The notes below the pieces were generated by a model. It did no database searches. It was not told the origin of the DNA and saw only the letters and a list, made by a program, of their open reading frames with translations. From Ciona intestinalis (Eukaryota; Chordata; Ascidiacea; Phlebobranchia; Cionidae), in assembly GCF_000224145.3 (NCBI RefSeq), contig NC_020175.2, positions 3,610,360 to 3,674,359 on the forward strand: a stretch of 64,000 nucleotides of DNA, read 5' to 3'. This document shows positions 45,993 to 57,746 of the stretch, piece by piece (within the stretch, counting starts at the first letter, position 1; every line of letters starts with the position of its first letter). A program made the position numbers and the translations under genes.

Positions 45993-47378
45993 CTAATGTT
46001 CTCCGTCTTCTGTAGTGGCTCTGGATGTTGCGCTGTGACGAGAAAGATCACTCTGCGTTGGTTTGTTGTTTGACAGCGAATGTGAGTCCCCATCCAAAGA
46101 GTCAGAATCTTCCTCATCACTGTCAGTGTTCTTCGGTTGGAGGTTTTCGGGATTAAACATCTCCATCGGTTCTCCGATGATCCCGAGCTTCTCTGATGGG
46201 AGGATGGACTGATGCTGAAGAAGAAACATCCCATCCGAGTCCTCCTTGATCTCAGTGATAGACTTCTCATTCGGGATCTTTCCTCCGAAGAGGTGACTCG
46301 CATCCTCTTTGGGAAGAGGAAGCAGGGAAACAAGAGCAGATGATCTTTGATGAATGGCCTTCATCAGCGCTGGACGTTTTCCTGCAAATCTTCTATGTTG
46401 TGCTGGTGTGAGTTTCTCCAACTTTGGCAGTTCAGCCGATAGTAAATCATGGATTCTTCGGGCAATTGGTTTCTGCATTGCCTCTTTTCTACCTAATGGT
46501 TTCTTCACAGTTTTCTTCACATTATCATTGTTAACAGGCTTCACTTTACGATTGGCAGGATTAAACACAGCGGATCTTAACATGTCTCCCATTTCTTGGT
46601 GAACTCTAACATATTCCTTCCTCCTAAAGGTGACCCAAATCAACAACGTACAGAAGGTGTACATATCTTCAAACATATGCTTGTCTCTGTGAGTTGAAGA
46701 CACTCTCTGCTTTCCACAACCCATATGGTGATGTTTCTCCAGGCCAAGTCCAAGTACAATCACACAATAAGCCTGGCCAAGCCTTCTTTTTGTTACTACA
46801 AGTCGCTGTTGAGTTTCAGCTAGTGCTTTTACCTCTGCCTTGCTTGGTTCCAAATAAGTAGTTTTATGTGGGTGTCTCTCCTGTTCTAAACCCACATAAA
46901 AGCAGTTAAAGTAACGAAGAAGCGTCACCAAGAAGTTATCGAACTGCTGAGTACTGACGAGGTTTATAAACGCAGCTGAAACTTTTGTTCTTTTAGCTTC
47001 TCTTTCTTCAGCAAGCAAATCCATAGCAACAGATTTAACATTATGCAGGGTGACGTCATTACTGCTCCCCCCATGCCATATCCCACCAAATTTAGGCGAC
47101 CCACCCTGGCCCCCAATTTGGCCGGTCAGTCTGCTGGACACAATACCAGGGTTTCCTCTCGGAACAGATGAGAACCCATATATGGAAGGGGCCTTGACTG
47201 CTTTTGTAGTTTTACTTTTTAGGTTGGCATGACCAATATCAAAATGACCTCTGCTTCTTCGTTTCTTGTCGTAGTAACCATGTCCATGGCTATCCTTGCT
47301 TATAAATTCAAGACACTTGGATTGCTCATTCCATTCAAACTGTCCATGAACAGGACGCACTGCCTCTGCTGTTGCCAT
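45993..47378 (-). CDS. PPP1R36: PPP1R36-like protein, 461 aa, intronless
   Basis: One open frame of 461 codons from ATG 47378. The core ~110-300 has the arrangement I recall for protein phosphatase 1 regulatory subunit 36: VKSVAMDLLAEEREAKRTKV, then FDNFLVTLLRYFNCF, a helix with QRLVVTKRRLGQAYCVIVLG, GLEKHHHMGCGKQRVSST, FEDMYTFCTLLIWVTFRRKE, and MGDMLRSAVFNPANRK. The C-terminus is acidic and Ser-rich (NTDSDEEDSDSLDGDSHSLS). In mammals the protein is testis-enriched, binds PP1 and is linked to spermatogenesis and autophagy. Head-to-head with RSPH1 (687 bp between start codons) fits a ciliary or sperm expression group. The family call is from memory of conserved blocks, so moderate certainty; coding status is certain. 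Confidence 0.8.
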   Translation of the reverse strand: MATAEAVRPVHGQFEWNEQSKCLEFISKDSHGHGYYDKKRRSRGHFDIGHANLKSKTTKAVKAPSIYGFSSVPRGNPGIVSSRLTGQIGGQGGSPKFGGIWHGGSSNDVTLHNVKSVAMDLLAEEREAKRTKVSAAFINLVSTQQFDNFLVTLLRYFNCFYVGLEQERHPHKTTYLEPSKAEVKALAETQQRLVVTKRRLGQAYCVIVLGLGLEKHHHMGCGKQRVSSTHRDKHMFEDMYTFCTLLIWVTFRRKEYVRVHQEMGDMLRSAVFNPANRKVKPVNNDNVKKTVKKPLGRKEAMQKPIARRIHDLLSAELPKLEKLTPAQHRRFAGKRPALMKAIHQRSSALVSLLPLPKEDASHLFGGKIPNEKSITEIKEDSDGMFLLQHQSILPSEKLGIIGEPMEMFNPENLQPKNTDSDEEDSDSLDGDSHSLSNNKPTQSDLSRHSATSRATTEDGEH

Positions 47379-48064
47379 TTCAGTTTATGTACTCAAACCT
47401 ATAAAGTAATTTGAAACGTTAATTTAGGGATAAATCACAGCAAGATTTAAAAAATATGCTATTTCAACCTCAAACTATAATATGTGGAAAATACAGTTAT
47501 AAACCGGTTATTTAATTTTAAAATGACAAATATTATTTTGTAGTAAAATTTACCTTCTTTCGGTCAAAGTACAGTCGCCGTATCTTAAATTACCACACAA
47601 CCATACCCACACATACAACCATAACAAAACAGAATTGATTAAGCAGCGACACCACACGTGCGTTACCTTGACTATTTACTGATGACGTCAGATTTGCTAA
47701 AATAGCGAATCACGCTACAGACTATTGTTAGAAATGTATTGTTGTATAATTTCCGTTTATTTAATTTTAATGCCAAGTTTTATAGAAAGTAATTTAATAA
47801 TTCTCTTCATAAACAAAATATCCCAAAAGTGTTTTGGAGCTTGACTGTTTTGAGTCTAACATCCATAACAACGGTTGCTACGTAATAGTAAGCCGTCCGA
47901 GATTTCAGTTTACGAATTTGTCTTGAATTTCACAGGTAACTTGTCGGTTTTCGCACGGTGTGTATGTTTTAATGCCTGTATTTTTATACTGATATTAAAA
48001 TTTACATGTAATTGTAGATCTTCGTACTTTCAGGTGGCATTTCTAGGCTTCTATATACATAAAA
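47379..48064. promoter_or_regulatory. Divergent promoter region of PPP1R36-like and RSPH1
   Basis: 686 bp separate the two start codons. It includes an E-box CACGTG (47655-47660), a perfect CRE TGACGTCA (47683-47690) and GGTTGCTA with TAACAACG nearby (47867-47880), which resembles RFX X-box half-sites used by ciliary genes. The binding assignments are motif-based inference. Confidence 0.45.
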
Positions 48065-51000
48065 ATGTCGGATTTAGGATCAGATGAGTTTGAGGACGAA
48101 GCCGGACCATACCTTGGGGTGAGATATTGATCTATTTGCACCCACAAATAATATGATTTTGAACTATACGTAAGACCACTCACATCCACAAATAAATTTG
48201 TTAAAATATCAGAAGATTTTTTGTAAAACTTGTATTTACAGGAATATGAAGGAGACAGAAATGAAGAAGGGGAGAGACATGGTTATGGGAAAGCCACATT
48301 ACCAAATGGGGATACCTATGAAGGCCAATATGACAAGGGAAAGAGACATGGGCAGGTAAAGAATCGAACTGTAGGCTAAAATCTTCTTTTTGTTTCAATT
48401 CGTAAAATGTACAGTGTGAATGAATGACTGAATGTAATTTACTTTACCCTCGCGTGGGAAAATCTCGTGCCAGGAGTTACCAAGTATTTTACTTTGTTAA
48501 TGTTATACCTTTTGTTTGTTTTTCTTATTGTAATTTTTACTAATCATTTGTATGCTTTACTTTAACAGAAACATTTTTCTAATTTAACAGGGCACATATA
48601 GATTCAAGAACAATGCAAGATACATTGGAGAATATTTAAGAAACAAAAAACACGGCCAGGGTACTTTCATTTATCCAGATGGATCAAAATATGAAGGTAT
48701 GGTGAACAGTTAATCGCATGTGTTGACTCGTTGGTTTATTTAAGAAACCACATAAACAATATAAAAAGTGATCGTAACAGAATCAGAAACACATCCTTTT
48801 AGCACAGATTTTAAAACACTTTTTGCTCAAACCTACACCAATTTATCTAGTTGTCACTAATTGTTTTCCCAAATACAAAACCACATACAAATAAAGGAAT
48901 CATCCATAAAGCTTGATAACACCTGTAAATAATTGTGAATCTGACCCTTGTGTACAGAAATACAGTCAGGATTCCCCAATATGGTGCTACAAATCACAGA
49001 ACAGACATGTATCTCTTATATCATGCAATTTGCTCGACTTGATTATTGTCTGTTATGCATTTTGTAGCACCAAATAAAGTTTTAAAATTAGTAATTTATA
49101 AGCAAGCACATTTATAAGCTGTGTTTCAATCTACTATGTATTGATTTTAACTGTTTATTTTGTCACTGAATTTCACTTACATTGAGCAATAAAAAAGTAT
49201 ATATATAATATACATAAAATATATATGCATATATTCTGCATTATGTGTAAAATTTTGCAATATTTTAAATGTATTTTCCTTTCAGGTTCATGGGTAGATG
49301 ATCAGCGTCATGGGAATGGAAAATATTTTTATGTCAACGCTGATTCTTATGAAGGCGAATGGCTGAAACACGAGCGGCATGGACAGGGTGTTTACATATA
49401 TTCTGACACAGGTACAAGATATTAAAATTTCATATAAAGATATAAAACTAAAGACAGTCAAAACAGTTTTAAATCAGTATAAAAAATTAGAAACTGACTA
49501 AATATTTTGCTTTAAAACTGTTTTATGCGCTTAGGTTATAAAACTGTGTTCATAACACCTGTGACATTAACCATGATATATTGTGCAGCTTTACCTAGCT
49601 AAAGGTTCTGAAATAAACTAATGAGTTGCCAAATCAAATCCTTCCAAAATAATGACCTGCTTGCTATTTTTGTTCAGGTTCAAAATATGTTGGAACTTGG
49701 GTGAGTGGCAAATGTGAGGGGGCCGGTGAGTTTGTCCATGCTAACCACAGATTCCAAGGCAACTGGACAGATGGCAGTGTAAGTATTGGTGCTATGGAAG
49801 ATATCAATCTATTATTTTTCCATCATGACCCAATCTTCGTGTCAATCCCTTTGAAGACTCCCCCATTGTACTTGTCTTTACCCAAACTTTCATATATTCG
49901 CTCAGTAATTTGTTGTAATTTAATTTTAGTAACTCAGTGTGAGTTTACCATATGTTGGGTGCAACAGCCATGTTTTTATCTGACACTCCCTTTTTGCAAA
50001 TCGTGTTTTAATAACTGTCATTTTGCTGTTGATTCCCTTTTCTTCTGCTTGAAATAACATGATCTTCGCTATCGTTTTCCAAGAGATAAATCAAACTTAT
50101 GTAATGTTATGTTATAATAGTGTTATATAATGCTTGTTGTATCTTTAGATGCAAGGTCCTGGAAAATACATCTTTGATATTGGATGTGAGCAACATGGAG
50201 AGTATATCCCTGTTGAACAGGTATTTATTTTGTGATGATACCTTATGATGTTAAAGTAAATGAATGTATCTTATTTATCCTACAGTGTTGTGGAACTGAC
50301 AGTATTTGTAAACAGTTCTGTTTCATAACTCTAATGCCCACTAATAGGTTACTGCATTTGTAACTATGTAGATTATTATTTTGAAGATTTTTATTGTCTT
50401 TCTTTGTCAATTGGAACAATTGCCACAAAGTGTCTTGTCCACACATACTTTTAAAGTTGTCGCAGACTAGAGCTTCAAAACCTTGTATTGAATTAAATGC
50501 TCTAACCACTTAGCCACAGTGCACTTTATTTATATGTCATGTGTGTTATGTTGTGTTTATCAATCTATTATTACATAATTATGATGTCATAGGCACAAGG
50601 TGATGGTGAGGAAGAGGAATCGGTTACCGTGACGATACCAAAGTGGAAAGCAGGAAAGATAACGGCAATTACTTTGTATGAGCCAGAAGAAAAAGCAGGT
50701 TCGTTTTATACAAATTTTATTTTTAATACCATTAGTTTATATTATGCAGAACAGTTGGTAACATTTTTAGTTTATTCTTACTGATAGTTTGAACAACCCA
50801 TTAGTGACCACTGGGTTGGAACAATGTCTTGCCCAAGGACATATACATTTAGTAAGGGTATCGGCGTTGAATGGTACTGATCGGTTACAATACAACTGTC
50901 TAAACCACCTGGATACTGGCATCCAACATATTTTCTTCAAAATTAATTTCAGTCAAATTTTGTGATTTTGTATAGGTATGTAAAATGATAATACTGAAAC

Positions 51001-51859
51001 ATATGAACTTTCAGATCAAAAAAAATTTTTTTAAACCAACAATAACACCTTTTTCAACAAATATAAGCCAATTTTAATGCAAAACAACCTTTTGAAAATA
51101 GATCTTACAGCAGTATGTTTCTTTACCACTATCTAAAACAAACAACATTATATAGCAAATGATGAAGTTGAAAATGAGAAAGTCCCAACTCCTGAGGAGG
51201 AAGTAAAAGCATCTGAAGAGGCTCCACAATCTCCAGCTCCTGCTGATCCCGAACCTGAAGAGACGCAACCTCCTGCTGCAGAAGAAGCCCCAGCTGCTGA
51301 AGAGGCGGAAGGTACAAAAATTTAAAAAATATTTTTTTTTAATCTTTTTGTGAAAAGTGTGGACCTTTATTATTATCTCACATACGGAAATTAAAATATG
51401 GGATTTCTATCCCACATATTTACAATAATGTAATGTATTTCGATATACTTTTTAAGGGTTTCAGAAGTTTTGTGTGTTTACAACTAATTCTTAAACTTGC
51501 ATTGCAATGCTCTCATTTTGACAATTTAAAGCATAAGTAGTTATTTTTTTTGCAATTAAAGATGTGTTAGAAGCACTGTATGCAAATTAAACCTTTACTA
51601 TTTGATTTGGCCCATTAACCCAACGCCCACAGCAGTATATACCATTCTATTCCATGTGGTGAGTTTACGCAGTGTAGCACGCCATGAGTCCTAGGATTTA
51701 GGCCAGAATTGGCCCATCACCCCAAAAACTGTATTCACTTTAGAAGGTGAATTCAAAAATGCACTTTATGTTCATTTGATTTCTTTTCCAGAAGAAGCAA
51801 CTGAAGACGCTGAACCTGCAGAGGCTGAAGATGCAGCTCCTGCTGAAGATGACGCGTGA
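48065..51859 (+). CDS. RSPH1: Radial spoke head 1 homologue (MORN-repeat protein), 9 exons, 300 aa
   Basis: Exons 48065-48118, 48242-48355, 48591-48696, 49286-49411, 49678-49778, 50149-50220, 50593-50698, 51156-51311 and 51792-51859 join in frame (human RSPH1 is 309 aa). The N-terminus [14 protein letters not shown] matches vertebrate RSPH1. Residues ~20-170 are six to seven MORN repeats, for example [40 protein letters not shown] and [34 protein letters not shown] and [12 protein letters not shown] are the conserved post-MORN block. The tail is acidic and Glu/Ala/Pro-rich ([20 protein letters not shown]). RSPH1 sits in the radial spoke head of motile 9+2 axonemes; loss causes ciliary dyskinesia in man. 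AATAAA follows at 52036. Confidence 0.96.
48416..48500 (-). repeat. SINE copy, 'GGTAACTCGTAAGCTGG' family, shortened
   Basis: Read in reverse: ACTTGGTAACTCCTGGCACG, then CACGCGAGGGTAAAGTAAAT and TTACATTCAGTCATTC. The middle is missing. In RSPH1 intron 2. Confidence 0.65.
50395..50525 (-). repeat. tRNA-derived SINE copy, degraded
   Basis: In reverse it reads CTGTGGCTAAGTGGTTAGAG (A-box-like), AAGGTTTTGAAGCTC (B-box-like), then GGACAAGACACTTTGTGGCA. Related to the 33,848 copy. In RSPH1 intron 6. Confidence 0.65.
50797..50925 (-). repeat. tRNA-derived SINE copy, degraded
   Basis: CAACCCATTAGTGACCACTG, GTCTTGCCCAAGGACATA and AACCACCTGGATACTGGC are the reversed body and head of the same family. 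In RSPH1 intron 7. Confidence 0.65.
51651..51728 (+). repeat. Short repeat, 'CCTAGGATTTAGGCC' family
   Basis: Second copy of the repeat at 36,791: GAGTCCTAGGATTTAGGCC followed by AATTGGCCCATCACCCC. In the last RSPH1 intron. Confidence 0.6.
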
Positions 51860-52035
51860 TCATCTTTAACAATTTTTCAATTTTCGTATTGTTTTGTACA
51901 CTGTATACCGTTTGCTTTTCATGTACCACTCGTTTCCACAAATAACAAAAAAATACAAATTTTCGGATTTATTTTTACAATGACATATAAAGAGGGCAAG
52001 TTTGCCTTTCAATTTTTAACATATAGAATTTGCAG

Positions 52036-52041
52036 AATAAA
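52036..52041 (+). terminator. Poly(A) signal AATAAA of RSPH1
   Basis: AATAAAAAATAAAAT lies about 177 bp downstream of the RSPH1 stop. The convergent SAV1 3' UTR follows; a TTTATT at 52566-52571 could serve SAV1 on the other strand. Confidence 0.5.
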
Positions 52042-52924
52042 AAATAAAATCTGAAAAACAAGAAAAGATTTTAAAGTTCAAGCACCAGTACATACAAAAT
52101 ATCACATAAGTTTGAATTTATGCGTAAAAAGGTAAAATTTTACAATTACACCATTTTATTACAGAAGTATAAGAAAATATATGAAATTACATTTAAAACC
52201 ATAATAAAATGTCTGTTAACTGATTGTATGCAGTGCATAAGTCGGTAAAAATAAAAAAAATGATCTTAAAGTAACTTTTAGAGTAAAAACTATATTTTTT
52301 AAAATAAATCTGACGGAGCATCATGTAAAATTTTTAAATATTTTTAAAAATAAAACTGTGTTTTTGTGTTTGCCACGACCAAACAAAAAAAACAAACAAT
52401 ATTCTAGTATGCTGATAAAAGGATAAAGAATATTCCGATGCTGGTTAAGATACAAGACGTACCAACAACAAAAATAATGACCTTTAGAGAATGTTCATGG
52501 CAATAGATATGTGATAAAATACATTAAACAAAAAATTATAACCAATAACCATAAAAGTCTACTTTCACACTTTTATTCAATATGATGCATATCACTGGTT
52601 TGAATTTCCGTAAATGTTAGGATCAAAACGAATCTTTGATTTTGTTCAAAATACCACCACACCCTACTGTCTTATTCCTTATAAAAAAGTACCAGTTCGA
52701 TTTTTCAAGATTGTAATCTAAAATGGTGATGGTCAGAAAAGGATAAATTGTGTTTTCAACTTTATATGATATCCATTAATTTTCCTTGGACGGATCTAAG
52801 CTTAGTAGCAGATTTTAAGCTACCGTCCATTCAGCACAGTGTAGAGCTATAACAACATAAAGTAACTCCAGATCCCCCTTGAAGCTGTATCTTAACTTGA
52901 ACATAAGTGCCACAAAGCCTTTTT
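52042..52924. other. Convergent 3' region of RSPH1 and SAV1
   Basis: About 0.9 kb of AT-rich non-coding DNA, presumably the long SAV1 3' UTR. No repeats or open frames of note were seen. Confidence 0.5.
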
Positions 52925-55900
52925 TCATACATTTGATTCAAATCTGTTTTGTTCATCCTCTGGTTTTCGAGACGTCACTTCTGCGAATATTGCCTGTCGA
53001 GCGCTCTCGTAGGACATGACGATCTGTTCTAATTCCTTCTTCATGAGCATAGTGAGCATCTCACTGAAGCAGTCGAGCTCCTGGACTTGGAATAACTCCC
53101 ATCGAAGTTTGTTGTCGAACCTACAACCAGAATTTGTTACAAAAAGTCTTGAGCTTTTTAAAACCGAAATTTAGACAAAAGACACAGACATTGCTATTTA
53201 AATAAAAAATAATACAACTATTGTCTGTTTTTTTTTTACAAAAAAAAAAAAAAACGGGGCGGAAAATGTGAATTAGCTGTATAATTACGGTAGATTAGCC
53301 TTCGTTGTTTTTAAAAGTCCAATCTTGTTTACAAATTCGAAGAAATTAATAAAAAATTATTTCATATATACATATGTTTGTCTAAATTATGTGAAGCAGC
53401 AGTTATACAGATAATGTTCAAGTAAAACTTATACTTTTGTGGCGCTTTGGAGTAGACTTGTAGCCAGCGTGGAATTTCAGCCGTACTGAGGTACGGGTTC
53501 GCTTTCACAACTTGGTTGTGTTGCCATGTATCATATTGTTGGCTGGGTTCAGCTGGTGGGAGGGGCTGCTGCTCGTTCTTTGTGGCCGCATTTTGCCTGG
53601 TTGATTGTCAAGTTATAAATACAGAGATAGAAGGTAGATAAGAGGGAAAACATATATGTAGATTGGTTATAGTGGGTAAGTGGGTTTAAAGTTGTTATTT
53701 TTAGCAAAATCTATAATGACGTATCAAAATGCTGTTAAACTCATAATTGTCAAGCATGAAACCTAGTCAAATAATGTAGGGAATGCAGTATTTGCTATTT
53801 GGTCTGTGCTCACTTACACCAATCTGTAGAGTCTGGCTGGGCATGAGCAATTCTGTTTACAAACTTTTGGCGATGCACGTCATAATTTGTCGAACGCGCA
53901 CCAATTAATTAAACAGTGAAAAAACTTGTATTAAATTAAGTAGGATTTCCCAATATGGCTTGGAAATGCACAAACTTTGCACCACCATGATAGCTCGCTC
54001 GCTCACGAAAAATAATCGTCTTCACACATGAGATCTCGTCAAGAACCGCTATTCTCTGCAGACTGGTACTCACATGAACACATAACATGTTCAAACCTAA
54101 TTGAGGCTTAAAACTAGGGTGCAAAGATGTTATAATGATGTTAGTGTGTTGATGTTACTTGTGTTTTTTTTCGCCAAATATGTAAATTTTTGCTTAGTAT
54201 TAAGTTAGAAAAAGTTTCAAACAATCTATCTCAATAAAAGTGAAAAATTTGCCCTATTGTATCTAGGCCTATATTTTGTATTATTTTAATTCGTCTGAGA
54301 CCGGTTTAGGAATAAACTAATATATTTACCTGGGTGCTAGTGGGTGTTCATACTGTGTCATTTTTTCCACATGGTTTACAAAGTACATCCCATATTTTGA
54401 AGAAGTGACTTTTTCCCAACCAGGGGGTAAGCTGTCAGTGTTAAGGGGGTGGGTCCAGTGGGTGGTGTCGGTGTTATGGTCAACGTAATAGTAATGCCCG
54501 TTGATTGTCCAATCCACAGACCATCCAGGAGGAAGATCGTCGTCTCCGCTAGAGTGCGCTGCAGTGCGATCATGTTGTACTGAGTAGAATTTGGGAAGTT
54601 AGAAATTTTTTGAAAGTGTTTTGGGGGATATTTTTATCTCCATTATTTTAACTGCTGTGCGATTATTTTGTACTAAGTAAAAATATAAAATATTTTGGCA
54701 TAATTTTAACATAAAAAAATTGTGTAAAATGCAAAGTATTTATAAAAGTTGAATTTAAAATAAATAGATAAACTTTTTTCGTTTACAATTTGTACCAACG
54801 TTTTAGGGTGCAAATCTAATTTTAGACAAATTAAGCAGTACAGGAAGAAAAATTAACAAAAAGGGCACAGTTCAAGACAGTAGAGATGGTCTATGCTTTG
54901 TAAATGTTACCAAAATGTACCTGAGTATGGTTTGCTCATGACGGGTTGGTTTAATCGCTCCTGACTCTTCCCAGCGTAAAGGTTGCTCTGATGTTGCGGA
55001 CTCTCAATATGAGGGGGGTGCATTGATTGCTGCATCACCTGAAGATGATAAGTTAGTTTTTAAAAAAGAAAGGTTTTTAAAGTAAAGTTGATTATAAAGT
55101 TAAAAAAAAACAGTTTTATACTGTGGCGGAAAATCCAGGGTCAAAAGGCACCATTCAAAACCAGATTAAAACATTTTCTTCAAAAAAAAAAACAATCTAA
55201 TCACCAAAAGCTGAAATTATTTACTGAAATATACTGGTTTTACATCCCAATAGTTTTTGATATGTCGGCAATGAATGTAATCACATAGCAATTTAAAGTT
55301 AAGATTTGCTGGTTACCTGAAAAGAACCAGAGTTCCGATCTGAGTTTTGGTGCTGAGGAGAAGCATGGTGGAAACTGTTGAGAGATTCACGCGATTGGTG
55401 CATTTGTGATGTAGTTGGCGTGGCAACAACATATTCATCTCCGTAACCAACAGAATATCTGTTGTGGACTTTCTCTTGGTCATCAGTGACTGCGTTTAGG
55501 CTGTTGTTGGACCGGACGCGCGGCACGTAGGAATGGGGGGAGTTGTTGTGGTAGTATTGAGACTGGGGTGGCTTCTGCATTATTACTGGTCGTTGTTGCT
55601 CATTTTGCTTCTGCGGTACAGAGTGTTGTTGTTGTTGTTGTTGTTGCAAGTGTTGAACTTGTTGATGGTTTAAAACTTGCCGTTGAATAGGTTTCGGTTG
55701 AAACATGTTTCCAAGTTGATGGTTTGACAAGCGCGGTCCGACATTAGAACGCAGTGCCGGCATGGGAGCGTACTGTCTATTCAAATGCGGTTGGGAAACT
55801 GTGTGCGGTGGGTACTGTGGGGTGCGGTACCGAACTTGGCCTAATTGAGGTTTAATTGGTATTCGGTTTTCTGGGGAATGGTACGGATTATTCTGGTTCC

Positions 55901-56637
55901 TGTTCACGACAGCTGGTACGCTCATTACTGAGACTGTGTGCTCATTGTCTACATTACTGATCACATTCCTAGGTATTGAAGGCATTGAGCCTCCATGGCG
56001 CATTTGAACAGAAGAGATTGGTCGATAGGCTGATGTTGTAGTGACTGGGTCTCCAACCAAGCGCTCGTTGTATGGGGTGGGAGAGATGAGTCGTTCGTCT
56101 TGAAATCTGTTCGATCGGTTGTCAATATTGTTGATGTTAAGGGCAGAGCTAGAACGCTTCTGTAAGGTCGGTCCATGCCGAAATGTGCTGCCAACTGGTT
56201 GTACTGAAATATAAATACATTTAGTATTGGGGTAAAAGAGAAGATATTTTTAGCACCAAATATCTTATTTTTCTTGATCATGTTTTAAACAATTAAGAAT
56301 GAAGTAATGAGAATATGATTTTATATTTCTTTGATTGTTTTTTGTTTTCTACCAAATTGGGTGGGAAAACAGAATTAAAACAAGTCCCATCTTACCCCAA
56401 CTTACTATACAACATTATAAAAAAAGCAATATTGTGCGATTTGGCATGCAGGTATTACAACACAGCATATTCTACTAATTTATTAGAAAATTATGAAAAT
56501 ACTTTTGTGGTTAGCAATTTAATTTAGCAATTTCTTAAACACATACCTTTTACGAATTTAGAAGAATCTTTTTTTACATAGCTTCCTGCAGATGCCTTCA
56601 CTTGTTTTACTTTTGCTTTTTTACTAAAAAACGGCAT
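52925..56637 (-). CDS. SAV1: Salvador homologue (Hippo pathway WW/SARAH scaffold), 6 exons, 567 aa
   Basis: Exons 56637-56547, 56203-55317, 55038-54921, 54579-54330, 53596-53435 and 53120-52925 join in frame. The N-terminus [16 protein letters not shown] with a downstream [10 protein letters not shown] resembles vertebrate SAV1. Residues ~31-365 are long, Gln/Asn/His/Pro-rich and include a poly-Q run; this is why the protein exceeds the 383 aa of human SAV1. WW1 (~381-410) is [20 protein letters not shown] then [12 protein letters not shown]2 (~416-445) is [17 protein letters not shown] and ends TQYEHP, with Tyr replacing the second Trp as in vertebrates. The SARAH helix (~490-550) runs from [17 protein letters not shown] to [12 protein letters not shown]1 binds MST/Hippo kinase through SARAH and promotes LATS/YAP control of growth. 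Confidence 0.95.
56222..56409 (+). mobile_element. MITE, subfamily A/B, degraded, beside SAV1 acceptor
   Basis: TTAGTATTGGGGTAAAAGAG, TTTTAAACAATTAAGAATG, TTTCTACCAAATTGGGTGGG and TCCCATCTTACCCCAACTTA keep family order. In SAV1 intron 1 it ends 16 bp upstream of the exon 2 acceptor. Confidence 0.7.
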
Positions 56638-56927
56638 CTGATTCTACTTAACTAGCTCTGCAGCATGAATTGAGACAATGTCATATTTGATCACAAAATT
56701 TTACAATTTTAACCAGTATAATAATTAAGCTAAAGTGTGTACATAATATAGGTATATGAATTCAGGAAATTACAACGAATATTTGCAGAAAAACCTCCAA
56801 ATAAATGAACGTGCATTAATAGGATTAATTATGTGCTGCATTAATTTTAAAAAATGGCGGAATTTACACATCCAGAACTGTCCAAAACTGGCAACCATTA
56901 TTCATAGCATTTCCTTTAAGTTCATAA

Positions 56928-57746
56928 TTAGTTTGGGTTTAAAGAAAGGAGAACGCTCTGGTTAGGTGGAAGGTAGCTGATGTTTCTTGATTTCGACATC
57001 AATCCTGCGATTTCTTCAGCAGCTTCTAATTTACGAAGCTGGATAAGACCTTCTCCTGCTTCTTCCACAGACTTTGCGATCATCTCAGCAGCTTTTGCGT
57101 CTCCCTCAGCAGTAGTGATAGCAGCAAGCTTCTGCTGTTCGGCTTTCTCGACGACGAATCTTGCTCTTTCCGCTTCCTGTTGGGCCACTTGCTTCTGCTC
57201 TACAGCAGACGTAAACTCGTGCCCGAACGTAAGATGAGTGAGAGACACATCGTCTAAGATGATGCCGAAAGAATCCGCTCTGTCCGCTAAATCCTCACTG
57301 ACTTGCCGAGAAACGAGTTCTCGCTGCGTGATGAGCTCGCTAGCATCAAACCTCGCCACGACGGCTTTCAAAACTTCATTTGTGATCGAAGGAAGAATCC
57401 TCTCATCGTAATCTTCGCCAATGGTCGAGAAAATGTTCGGGAGCATCGAGGGTTTTGGTCGGAAAAGAATACGCAGCGTGATGTTGACGTTTTGGAGATC
57501 CTTCGAACCAGTTATGACAGGAATATTTCTCGGTCTCGCCTTGCAGTCAAATATAATAGGTGTTTGGATGAAGGGTATAAGAAAGTGTGTACCTTCGTTA
57601 GATACTGTTTGTCGGACTCCAGAAAGCCGATCAAAGATAACACCCCTGCATCCTGCTTCTACATTGTACAATGCTGAATTAACCACGCCACCGGCCAAAG
57701 CCAATCCAACTCCAAGTTTTGTTAATCTTGAAAGTAAAGCTTCCAT
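56928..57746 (-). CDS. PHB1: Prohibitin 1, 272 aa, intronless
   Basis: A 272-codon frame, identical in length to human PHB1. The N-terminal membrane anchor ([20 protein letters not shown]) is followed by the SPFH/Band-7 domain ([86 protein letters not shown]) and the C-terminal coiled coil ([20 protein letters not shown]). Prohibitin 1 and 2 form large rings in the mitochondrial inner membrane that scaffold cardiolipin domains and regulate m-AAA protease. The ATG at 57746 is the family start. It has no intron, unlike vertebrate PHB1. A near-identical piece lies after the gap at 63,735. Confidence 0.97.
   Translation of the reverse strand: MEALLSRLTKLGVGLALAGGVVNSALYNVEAGCRGVIFDRLSGVRQTVSNEGTHFLIPFIQTPIIFDCKARPRNIPVITGSKDLQNVNITLRILFRPKPSMLPNIFSTIGEDYDERILPSITNEVLKAVVARFDASELITQRELVSRQVSEDLADRADSFGIILDDVSLTHLTFGHEFTSAVEQKQVAQQEAERARFVVEKAEQQKLAAITTAEGDAKAAEMIAKSVEEAGEGLIQLRKLEAAEEIAGLMSKSRNISYLPPNQSVLLSLNPN

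Noticed and set aside
43649-47378. TARBP1-EIF2B1-PPP1R36-like as a tunicate operon
   Set aside because: All three are on the minus strand, but the spacers are ~880 and ~550 bp, much larger than the near-zero spacing of known trans-spliced Ciona operons.
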